Positions 34,741 through 47,000 of a stretch of DNA of 64,000 nt are shown here, in pieces. Each line of letters starts with the position of its first letter. The first letter of the stretch is position 1. The notes under the pieces were generated by a model. The model was given only the letters and a program-made list of their open reading frames with translations, ran no database searches and was not told the origin of the DNA. The position numbers and the translations under genes were made by a program. Source of the stretch: Pyrocephalus nanus (lineage: Eukaryota > Chordata > Aves > Passeriformes > Tyrannidae); assembly GCA_038380795.1 (NCBI GenBank), contig CM076279.1, forward strand, positions 4,665,001-4,729,000, given 5' to 3'.

Positions 34741-37700
34741 TGGGCCATCTCTACAAAAAAGGATTCTGCTGCCTGACTGACAGTTATAAGACCATTTTTC
34801 CTTGGAAGGAAAAACTGCAGGAGTACTGTGCAATATGAAATTATATTATTAAACCAACACGGGCACTGCTGTTATTAAAGTATATATATTTTTTTTAAAA
34901 CCGACTTAATGCAGTTGGAATGCTATTTCTTAGTGACAGCATTTCTTCAGTGGAAATGAACACACTGTTCCTGGAATTGAGAGGGTTTTCTCAAGCCATC
35001 TTTTTATTAAATGTTACCTGAATACTGTGAGGCAAATTTTTAAACCCAAGGGTAAATTAGGATCTTCATTTAAATACAGAAGAACAAACCAGTTTATTAA
35101 GCATCTAAAATTGCATTGCTGGCTCTGGAGAATAAATTCCATGTTAAGTTACTTTAGAAGAAGGTAAAACCAGATAACCAATTAAGGAAATCTCATAACT
35201 AAATAAAGTTAGACTGTATTCCTGGGTTACCCTCCCTGGCACTGGAGGAAATGATGATTCAGAAGATGAGGCACCCTCTGAGATTATTACTGCATCAGTA
35301 GTTCATTTGGTAAGAGCAGACTGCTCTGAAACTGTTATCATTAGAACAGTAATTTAAGTGTAAGCACATCAGATCTGTGGCATGGCTTCCATTTAGAAAT
35401 AACACCTTATTTCCATGTTGTGTTTTACTCATTTCAAGTATCTGTACTCTAATGAGCGCTCTGTGCCTCGGCAGAGCTGCACCCTGGGCACCTCTACACA
35501 GAGACAGGCTTGGCTTAGGTACGAAATGCTCGGAGGGAAGGGCAGTACATAAACAACTGCTCTAAAGTGCAGCTAAATTAACAGTGTAGGAGTCTCCTCA
35601 AAAGCCAAAATCAGCCCCATTCCAAGGCTGAGTCCAACAGAACCTGCCCAGCAGCACAGCAGTTCTTCAGAGGGACTCACTGTTTACCACCAGACCACGT
35701 AAGCCTGTATTTATGTAACTTTTGGTCATTATCTGTGGGGTGGGTGTAATAACACTTTATCACTGCTTTGCAAACGAGGAGTTGCAGAGCAAGTTTAAGT
35801 GACCTGCTCATTTTCAGACAGGAATTAATCTCAGCCAGTATCTCATCTGCTAGGCCAGTTCTTTCTACCCCTTTCAGCAGATGAGATCTAACAAAGTAAG
35901 ACTAATGTTGGTTTGCTTGGACTCTGAAAAGGTAATGGGTACATCAGAAATGTCTTCCAGTTACTTGAGTCTCGGTTACATTTGCATACAATAATTCAAA
36001 AAGTGCTCTTTTGAAAATAAATGGATGCTACCTTTAAAATGCATTACTGTACCAATTACCTGTGTTGGGTAAACAGATTCTGGATGACATTTGTGTCAGG
36101 TCTTCACTGTATATTAAAGTTTTAAAAGTTTTCATTCTTTCATCTCTCTGATGCATTTTATCCAGCAAAACATGTGGAGCCCACACAAATTAAATACATC
36201 TGTATGAAGACAGCAGCAAGCTTTATAATTCCAGCATGCTTCAGGAAAAGAAAACCTAACATCAAGACCAATCTTTGAATCCTGGCTAGGGGAAAGAAAT
36301 TCTTACCTGGGTTGACTTTAGTCCATTTTCTCTTTGAAAGCTGAACTGATCAGGGCAGTTCTCCACACATTCCTTTGTTCAGGCCACCTGCTTCAGAAGA
36401 ACAGGAACATCCCCCCTGGCAAGTGCCAGTTCCTTAAAAATGTGGGTTTCCCCCCCCGAGTTGGAAAGCCCAAGTTTGTGTGGATGCGGAGCACATTCCA
36501 GCTGTAAAACAAGCTCTGTAACCTTGGTAATTAGCCAGTTCCCTTCCATTTATCTGTGACCATTTTGCTGCTTTAAATACATGAAGGTTCAGTCAGCAAT
36601 CACCCGTTATGGATTACCACACTGAAATAGCCCTTTTTGATTTGTTACCCATCGGTGTGTGTGGGTTTTGCCAATACAACTAACTGAGCTGTAGGGAAAA
36701 AAATTGATCCACCTCAAATCCTATTTTCAGCTGTTTTCTCAGGCTGCTGCAAATAATACAAGAAAAATACAAGTAAAACAACTTGCCTTTTCACCTCAGC
36801 TTACAAAACCCCCAAACCTGTGTTTTGGATAGAAGCAAGGTGTTCTAATGGTCCTGCAGCAAAGTTGCTGACTATGCAATGACACACCAAGGATTTACAC
36901 TACAATACTTCCAATATCACCTACACATTTGCTGTTTCACAGAATACACAAATATGCAAAAACTCAGAAGCAATGAGAGTTAACTTCTCAGTAAGCATTT
37001 GCTTTTATTTGGAATTTTATGCTACAAAAATTGCAAAACCAACTGAGAACTTATCCCTTAAACAGTTAACAAAGGGAACATTTAGACTGCAGTATTTCAC
37101 AAAAAAATTAGCTTCTCTGCTATGAACATGAACTAAGTTCTCAAATTTTATATCACCTATAAATTCAGAGAACTATACCTGTTAAAGTGCACAGTTTACA
37201 TTCAGCATTAAAATAGATAAGGCACTGTAATTATTAAAAGATAAAACTGTTATTAACAGGGTTAAACAACTTAATTAAAGTAAATGGATAACTACTGCTC
37301 ATCTGCATTGTAGATAATTAATTTTTCCTTCACCAGAACAATCTCTGCAGGGCAGGAACATTGAGAGAAATAATTGATCCCCCTTCAATATTTACTGAGG
37401 AAATAAAAGCAACAACAAAAACAACATAGGAACAGGCAGGTTTTTTTCTGTTCTGTTAATCATGGATGACAGCACCTCGTGCCCCAGCTTTGGTTCTCTA
37501 TATTGGGGGTTTTTAGGAAGGAAATAAAAAAAAGAAGATATGTATTCAGGACATGACTGTAGGAAAGTAACACTGTGTCTTCACATGTCTATGAAGAGAC
37601 CCAATTTTAGAAGTCCTCTATATCAAAACCCCCTTATAAATTTCCAGGGAGATGAACACAGCAGTGAGGCCAAAACAGAAACTGGATTCTGCAGTTTCTG

Positions 37701-38020
37701 TAAATGTAGTGTCCTTTTTGTTTGCTTGTGTCAGGTGTCCAGAGTTACTTCCTACACAGGTGAATTTGGAAGTCATATTTTAATACCTCGAAATAACCAT
37801 GCAAGTCACCTTGAAGAATGCACAGCTGAGCATTTAGGACAAATTGTCAAGGTGTAAATCCAAGTAACTCTTCAACTTGCACACAGCTTAGTACTCCAAT
37901 ACTAATTATTTGTTGTGTCACAACCTCTTGCGTGGTGAATGCACTTGTGGGTCACGGGAAGCACTGCACAGGACCAGCACCGGAGAATAACGTGGTCAGG
38001 ACAAGACTCCCCCTCCACCC
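34741..38020. other. tail-to-tail space between COX11 and TOM1L1
   Basis: Holds the 3' UTRs of both genes. Plus-strand polyadenylation candidates for COX11 are ATTAAA at 34848 and 34874 and AATAAA at 35131 and 35202. For TOM1L1 on the minus strand the nearest canonical AATAAA I find is at 37009-37004, with ATTAAA at 37784-37779. A MIR-like fragment lies at 35740-35880. No other gene is recognised. Confidence 0.55.
35740..35880 (+). repeat. MIR SINE remnant
   Basis: GCAAACGAGGAGTTGCAGAG, then GTTTAAGTGACCTGCTCATT, then ACAGGAATTAATCTCAGCC and GCCAGTTCTTTCTACCCC follow the MIR core and tail in order (GATGAGGAAACTGAGG, GTTAAGTGACTTGCCC, and so on). It is old and diverged. Confidence 0.5.
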
Positions 38021-38084
38021 TCAGCAGTCTGAATTCTTTTTAACTTCTGTCTTCAGCACATCATCGATTTCTTCATAAATAGCT
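38021..38084 (-). CDS. TOM1L1: TOM1L1 exon 15 with stop
   Basis: Completes Glu, then [20 protein letters not shown] and TGA (38023-38021). YEEI is the Src-family SH2 docking motif. Acceptor CCTCTTTCAG. Confidence 0.96.
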
Positions 38085-41000
38085 CTGAAAGAGGAGGAAC
38101 TACATCACAGGTGTTTTGTTTGGACAGAAGGCACCAATGACAAGCTGTCCAAGCACGGACTGCCAAGGGTTTATGGTGTTGCTCAGAGTAGCTTTGGTTG
38201 CAGGATGCCCAGGTTGCCATGGAAACCAAGAGGCAACCCTGTGGTGCTGCTCTGATTAGACATTTAATGAGAAACTTCTGGACATTGTCACTTCTGATGA
38301 AACAACTTTGGGAGCAGGACTGCAAAAAGCAAATGGCAAGTGTACCACCATGCAATTACTGCACTAATTAAAAGTAAACAATGAAAGCTTTGTTGAGGTT
38401 TTTCTGCCTCAGAATTCAATGGTTCCTTGGAAATAAGTTTTGTATAGATAGCTCTAAGGGTTTTTTTTTTTTTTGCAATTTGCTGGTAGATAGTTCAGCC
38501 ATCTGTTTAGTTTCATATTAATTTGCTGTCTGACTCTTTTGGACCTCTGGAGAGTCCCACCATCTATTCCTTTTTGTAGTTTATATTTAAATTAATGATT
38601 TTCTTGACATCCAGTAGAAAACCACTCTTAAAAATCATGATTGCTGTGAACTGCAATTCCTTTGGTTACCTTGTTCCAGATCTACCTGTGCTGAAGTGTC
38701 AATCAGCTTCCTCCACCAGGACCCTTTACCGTATTTCATTTACCTTTCTGTATCACTGGATAGGATTTTAGTAGATCATTTTTGACACAGCATTACTCCT
38801 TTGTTTTTACAGATGCCATCTAATGAGCACATTATAGGAGTCTATTCCTTAATTGGTTATGCCATAAATATTGGTAGAAAATATACAGATTGCAGCCACT
38901 GTCATTTACATCAGTGATCCTGTTGGTCAGTTAACTCAGTCTAAGTGGGGTGGTTTTTTTTCTCTCTCAGAAGAGAAAGCCATCTTGCCTTTGGCATGTA
39001 AAAAACCTGTATTTGTCTGTTTTAAAAGTTACTTACTCAGTGGGAGCCAAGGGATCAAATTCCATTATCTCATAGTAATGAGGTGATTGTGGCTTGTTCT
39101 TTGATGCAGCTGGAGAATAAAGACAGGCAGAAACATCCAGATTTAAATGACAATGAAAAGCATATTTACTGCATGTTACTCTTAGTGTCCTCCTGAAAGT
39201 AGCAGATTGTCTGCTATGGATCTAGCTGCTTTAAATACTAAAATGGATAGACTCTAATAAAAGCCATGAGCAATATGAGAGTTTGTCACTGACTGTTGCT
39301 GCCCACAGACTTAGGCAATCATTACATAAAGGACTAAAGTTCTAACAAGAAAAATAAATCTCTCTGAAACAGGTGGTTTGCAGTACTTACTACCTGCTGG
39401 TGATGGTCCATTCAGTGGTGTCTGTCCAGCCTTCACATTTATTGGGTTCAGAGGCACTGGGCTTAGAAGAGTTGCCAGCTAAGGACATCAAGCATAACAA
39501 TGCTTAAACAGGTTATTCTATGAGAACTGGTTTGATTTAACTTATGTAACTGCTGACTTATCTTCACTCTCAGATTATTTCAGCTGAACTTCTAAGGTCA
39601 ACAGTTAACCAGGCAATTAATCTCCATTCCCCACACAAACTTTGAAGCATCTTTTAGTATTATTTCTAACACATTTATAAAATTTACTTCTGTGTAATTA
39701 GTTACTCTACGCAGACTTAAAGATTGGGTTTTATTTGCAGTTTAAAATAAGGACTATACATGTGTGTTTGGAGGCTGCTTCTTATCTTCTCTATTTCCTG
39801 CTGCCTACCCCAGAACAGCATTCAAATTCATACCATTACCTCAAAGTCCCTTCATGTTCTTTGCATTCCTTCTGTCATGGCTGTTTCTCTGCACATGACA
39901 TTTTTCTTACACTGTACTTGGGGTTTAAGTGTTTGATTTTTTCTGTGAACTGTGTTTTGGGGGTTTTCCTTTCTTTATATTTCTTTTTTTTTTAAAAAAT
40001 ATCTTCTTTCCTATAGGAAATACACCAGAGTAACATAATGGCTATGCTTCACATAGCAACAAATTAAACACAAATAACAGAGCAACTGCCTTCTGCAAAC
40101 TCCCCTGAGATTGTGCTGGACCCAAGGAAATATCCTTTTATATTAGCATCTGTGAAAGCTGACCTGGTCACCAAGCCCAGTGTTCCCTGATGTATGGAGA
40201 AGGAGCAGAGAACAGATCTTTTGTATCCCATTTGGAAGCAGTCTTGTACATCCAGGCAGTTCTCATTTTGACAGCTGCCAGACCAGAATGACTATCCTGA
40301 ACACGAGCATTACTCACATTGCTATAGATGTGTCCAGCTGGGTTGTTTACACTGTGGTTTTGAGCTTCAGCTGCAAATCTAGGAGAGAGTAACACATGGA
40401 AAGTAACTAAGAAATGAGCAAAACTGTATAATCCAATTATCATTATTTTTTTTTGCTGGTCTGTCTTTCCTGTAAGGCACAACTGAGAGCAGCAAAGGCA
40501 GGTGGGCCAGTGTCTCATTCAACAAGTACACCTACCCTACAAGGACACCTCTCCTACCTTAAACTCTTCTACTGACCTGTTTCATGTTTCTTCCTTTCAC
40601 TGCAGCAGAAAGTCATAGGTATCTCAAGTATATTTTGCATGTTGAGACACATCTGTCTCTATAACTGAACAGTGCTGCAGGAATAGTGTATTTTAATCCT
40701 GTTTAGCAATGTCTAGCACACAGGGAGTTTTCACTTGTGTAAAAGTAGTAAATCTGTGTTCTCAGATCTTTCTATGCTGATTAATTGAATTACAGAGTAC
40801 TAATACCTCTGAGGGTCTGTTATCTGTTCCCGTTCCTTGATAAGAGACTGATACTCACGGGGATTGCTGAGCTTTTGTAAGAGTTGCTGAATCCAGCTGT
40901 GGATAAATTGATGGATGATGCCTGTTTTTATCTTCAGGGCATGCAGATATGAAATCTGAAATTCAAAGCAATAATTAATGATCACTTAAACATTATTAAG

Positions 41001-44000
41001 CTGATGTTAGTTACTTTGAACACTGTAAGAGTAAAGTTTTGTTTGGAAGGCCTATAAAGGGTCTGAAGTGAATTGCTGTTTATCACATGAAAGGCAAAAT
41101 TTTAATAACTCTGAGAAGTAATAGATCCAAGACATTTATCTCCTTAAAATATCAGAACAACATCAGTAGTGCTCTACATGGTAGATACCACTTAAAACTC
41201 TTTTCACTATTTCTAAAAGATTAAAATGGAATTCTAGGCATTTATTCCTGGGGGCACATGCACACCTTTAAATTTAGTATATGGACTTTCTTAGAGTGGG
41301 TAAAAGAGGGGCCTCTACGAACAGCAATTCAGGGCACCTGAAGTCAAGTCCTTCTAACTCCAAGTGCCTCCTGAAAAAACTCTGGACATGTTTCTTTCTT
41401 CCAAGCCTTCCAAGTACAAGCAACTCCGAGAGTGTTTTACAGGCCTCACTGGAGTAGAAAACAGAGCATGTTCTGCTGCTCACATTTACCTAATGGGGTA
41501 AAAAAGATTATTGCTTCCCCTGCAAAAAAATTACAGGGAACCTTGTACTACCTGACATTTTTTTCCCTAGGTAACCATATTGATTCTCCTTTTAAGAAGA
41601 TTTAAGGAGCATCCTTGAAGTTAAGGAGCATCTTTGTTTTCTTTCCTGCAAGAAACTTCTTGACTCCTCCACTAAGTTGTTGCTGGCTTGTTTTAGGAAA
41701 GCAGATTGCAAGGGGAAGGGTTTTTCACCACTTACTGGGGCCTGAAGGAGCCACTGCAGAGTCAGCCTGGACCACTGCTGACACAGGAGGTGAATCTATG
41801 GAGAGGCCAAGTAGATCACTTGAGGGAGCAGATGGCTGTTTCCTGTACAGCTTAACATTTAAAAAAGAGTAAGTTATTTTAGATTTTTTTTTTTTAAGGA
41901 ACTCGTATAGATTTTTAAAAAATTGTTATTTTCACAGAACATAAACTTTTAAAATCTTAATATTAAAAATTGGCAAGTATGAGAGAAGACCAAGAGTCTG
42001 CGTGTGTGAAATATAGCTAATGAAACAAAAAATGCATTCCAGAAAAAATCAGTTTCAAAAGATAAAAAAACCTGGTTCTAGTGCAGAAAACAGAAAAGGA
42101 CTCAGTTCTAAAAAGCTACTGTGAACTTGTTTAGATACAATTTGATATTGAACTTCTGATCAATCCTGTACAATTATTTTCATGGTACTTATTTGTGTTA
42201 TTTAGATTTGTTACATTCTTAGGACATTGATTTTTTTTGTGCTGTATTGGACAGGAGAAGTTCAAAATCACAATATTTCCTAGGATCCAAAAAAGGGTTC
42301 CCTTTGTTCCTCCTGTGAATATGTTGGCATTAAAAATGTAGCCAGCCAAAGCTCTTAATAAAACCACATGCTTGAATCATTCAGGTTTGGTCACTCCAGA
42401 TGAAAATTAAATAATTAAAGATGATGCATTTTAAACTTGGAGACTCCTGAATAATATAAAAAAAGCACAGAGTGCACCATTTGGACTATTAACTAATCCA
42501 ACAGTGCATCCAGCAAGCAAAACCATCCACCTACATAACCAGTCTGTAGTAATAGTGACTTTTCAAGGAAAACAAGAACATCTTCTACCTTTTTTAATAA
42601 TTGTCAGCAGTATTTCAGCATTCACAATGCATTTTCATGTTGAGTCCTAGACTACACAATTAGCAGAAGCTGAAACATGTGCAAAACTACTTTGGGCAAT
42701 ATAATTAACAACTATAATTATCAATCAATAAAGGATAGCCATTAAAGATTTGCTACAAGCCATCATTCACAATTCAGAAAAACCTTTGAGTCAGGAAAAA
42801 AAAAACAAACATCAGCCACAGTGAATTCTGATAGTGCAACAGCATTTCAGTCCATAAATTCTGAACAGAGAACAAATGAAAAGAAACATTATGGTTTCTC
42901 ATTTTGTGTATGGCAGATAATTGTGCTTAGCTGGAGAGGTAATAAACCAGCATTTGAATAGATCTCTCTCTCATTTTTCCTGACCAAGCTTCCATTTCAG
43001 ATTTGACACTTTTTTGTATTTTAATTACGTGAATTTGCATGTAATTCTGCAAGTGATATTTTAGAAAATCAGGAAGAGTAGCGTCAGTGTGTTGTCTCCT
43101 GTACCTCTCAACTAGAGAATATAATTTTGCATGTATCAAAAGGGTGTTTTTCACAACAAAAAGAAAAAGGAACGTTTGCAGTCCTGCAGTTGATGAGTTC
43201 AGCCATAATTACCTCTTCACGTTCACGCTGTATTCTCTGGTTCTCCAGAAAACGAACTCTGTTTCGAGAGAACCTGTTGAAGTTGCAGAGTTAAATGTTC
43301 ATTCTTACATTTCTGAGATGTCATTCATAAGAAAATGAAACTGGTTCTAATTAAAAGTTTGATTATCAAGAGTCCAGAGGCACCAAACAAGCACTAGAGG
43401 TGGTGTCTGTGGGGCACTGCTCCCTGCACAGGCAATCTGAGTCCCCTTCCAGGGCTGTGCTCCTGGGGTCACCTACCTTAATACCCCCTGCTTTATTCCT
43501 GGGCTCACATTTGGAGACAACCCTTTGTTTGTTCCCAAACAAAACCAAGCACAGCTGACAATGGTTTGCTCCCGTTCATGCCAGGCAGGTGACTGTGAGC
43601 ACACACTGCACCAAATCTGGCTCCTCCTGACCAGAACACTCTTCCAACCGAGTCCCAGGAAGCCTCCTGGGCAGCTCCCTGCACTCCCTCACGCCATCCC
43701 AGGGCAAAGCACATGCCTATTCTGGCACACAGTCCTCTCACTAGTTCAGAAATTTGAAATAATTATTTTTTTAAAAAGGAAACAAACAAAAAAATCTACC
43801 TGCATAGGTGTGTATGTACTAGGAGTGACAACAGTGCTACTGTGGGTCCAGAGGACACCCAGGCAAGTGACATTCAGCATCCAGAAGGTCACTCTGTTTC
43901 AGCACCAAGAGCCCTGAGTGACAAGCACACGAGACTGTCCACACTGTTCAGTGTTACTGCAGCAGTGAGGCCCAGAAAGAGAATACAGAGGAACAGAAGG

Positions 44001-47000
44001 AAAAAGCCTTTCCAACTGCAGAACACAAAATATTTCTCTGAAATCCAGGAAGGACTGAGAGGCTGCAGACACTAGAGGGAAGCACTGCTACACACACGAG
44101 CCATCTGTTGCACAACGGAGACTGCTCCGGATTTAATTTGGGTTCTACATTAATAATGAGAAACAGAGAATGCAGCACGACTTGTCCTCAAACAATACCC
44201 ACAGTATGAAGCAGATGCAGCTCGTTAAAATCAGTTTGCCCTTTGCACATCTCATTGTTAAGAGGGAGAGCCAAAGAACAAATCTGCAACACAGAATTCA
44301 CTAAATACATTTCCATACTTTATCAACTCTAAAGTGCAATTGATCCGCACCCAGGCAGATTCATTACATATAAACCCTAACATTATAATATTAGAATGCA
44401 GTATTTTCTGTCCAGTTTCATAATAGCAAATTAATTACTCCTTCAAACACCAGGTCTTTCATAAAGAATTTGTTAAATTATACCCACAAGCTTCTATTCA
44501 CAGTTCAAGAGACTCTTGGCCTTGCCAGTATTCATCAGTTGTAACAAAAATCTAAGCCCACCTCTGACTTCAGTGGATTTACAAAAGCTGAATAGAATTC
44601 CTTTTTTGCTTTTTAAAATGAAAAACTTCTTAAAGCAAGAAGTGAGCACACAGTTCTTTCAAGGCAATTGCTGTAAAATAAGGTAACAGTACTGCAGACA
44701 TAAGATTTAGAGATAAATGACAACTAAATGTTGTAAAGATTAGGCCAAAAGTTTGGGCCTATGACACTGAGAAGAATTAGTGATATTTTCAGTGCAGCAT
44801 TTGGAAGAGGATTAAAAAGAAAAGATGACTGAATTCTATAAATCTGCTAAATTTAATCATGAACCATTGCACTTGATGCAGAATGATTTCTAGAACATTT
44901 CTTAGCCATGGAAGAGATCAACTACTTAAGATGGAAGGGTAGCTCCTAATAAATCTGAATACTCTCCCTGATTGTACTAATGTGATATTTTGGGGACCAA
45001 CACTGGAATTTTGAGTTTAACAATAATTTCAGTTTTTCTGGCATCTAGTCATGCTACCAATGCCATAACAGACAAACACTCAGCATGTCAACAGGAGCCC
45101 TGCAGTGCTTTCATGTGTGAAAGAAAGAAACATTTTCTGCTGTAAGACAAGCAGAACAGTGTGTTTCAATCCAGCTGAGAACAGCAAGTGACTCTCTTAG
45201 GTGTGCAATGAGGCAGAATGCTGTTCCATGGCCAGTTCCTGCAGTAAAGCTGTCCAAGTTGCTTAGAAAGGAGAACAAGTATTCCTTCCTGGAAGCACAG
45301 ACACTTAACAGAGATAAGAACCAGCACCAGCACCAGCGGTTTTGTAGCAGGCTGATGACAAATTCACTTGGCATTACCAAAAAGGAGTGTCAAATTCTGA
45401 TGGTTTTCTAACTACCTCCCTGAACCACTCCTGAAGCGTTTAGAAGGCGGCAAATACGTGACTTCCTCTTTTTGCAATCGTGTTTCTTTTCTGGATTTAA
45501 GGATAAAATCAGTCCCATGTGGAGGATCAACACTAGGGACCATCTGTCCACTAAGTGCACTTAATTCAGTTAGGATTCCAAGTGTGAGGAGAGAGGCCCT
45601 GTACTTACCTTTCATGTCCCAGGAGGACATTATTCAGATCTTCATTTACTTGTATTAACTCAACTATCACATCTTCATTCTCCACTGTCACCAACAATTC
45701 CATGATCCTTTCCTGCATCATCCGACAGGTCTTATACAGTTTCTGCCCGAGACAAGGGAAGAAAATAAATAAATAAATCGTAAGTGTGATCTCTCAGTTT
45801 GTCAGTTCTGAATGATGAGACACTGGAGCATTGCAGACTCACAGACAATACTCCTTAATTTGCACAAACCACATGTGCTATTTGCTTGAGTTGCAAATAG
45901 CACAATGTTCATGTGTTTGACCTCTGCAGTGCTGGTTCACAACTCCCACCACCACAGCCAGCACTCCTGCCCAACCCCTCCCTACCTCTTGACCCACCTT
46001 TATTTCTAAAGATAAAAAAAAAAAGTCTCTAAAGTCTAAATTACACATTGCAAAATAACACAGACCCCTCTGGGTGATGTAGAACAAATGTGATTTGGTC
46101 CTGCTTGAAGCTGATTAAACTCAGCAGGATGCTTGGATGTAATCCTGTTCAACGTCTGCTTGAAGAAAAGACAATAGTGGCCTGAAGGTCAGAAGTGTCA
46201 CAAGTGTCCAGCTCTAACTATTCCTCTAAGTGGGAAAGTCTGGATTCACTTCACCTATGCACACAAACCTTACAGAACCACCTTATTATGAGGCTTCATC
46301 AAGCAGAATTTTCACTATTACCGGTTGAAATGGAACACAGTTTGTTTCTATTACTCTCCTCTGCAGAACTTTGCATGTTCAAAGAAACAAATCCTTTAGC
46401 AACAGGAACTTTAACTCAGCCAACATTTTTTTTCCCCTGCATTTGCAAATGCTGGCTGGCTCCACTTAAGGAAACAAAAAACAGAGGGGGGAAACCACTC
46501 TATTTGCACCCTGCTATCCAGAATTTTCTCTGGTATTATTTTCAAAGTGACCTGATTTTTCCTCAAAAAAAACACATATTTCACGTAGATAAATTATTTA
46601 TGCAAAAAGAAATTTTGCACCCCTTTGCCAAACCTGTGTCAGGATTACAGAGTGCTGTACTTTTCAGTACTGTATCTTCATAGCCCAGGATAAAACACAC
46701 AAAAACCTATTCAGCTTAATGTCTGTAATTAAATTTAAGACCTCTCAGACTCCACACTTTACTACCTGATCAGCATTTAAAAATATGTATTTCTTATGGC
46801 TTCATTACACAAGCAGACTGGTTCCTTTGCTGGTATCAATAATCCAGAGAGAAGGAAATTGAGACACTCATTTCAGGCACAGATTTGCCAGGCTTTGCTC
46901 CTCGTGCACTCTCCTGTTTTGAAAAACTGGAGTTTTACAATGAAGGAGCAGCAGCTGGAATAACAATCATCAGTGATTCCCATACATTTGTGCTAATTCT

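Noticed and set aside
46195..46683. 162-codon plus-strand open frame
   Set aside because: Lies in a TOM1L1 intron on the opposite strand. The composition is non-coding-like and no similarity is recognised.
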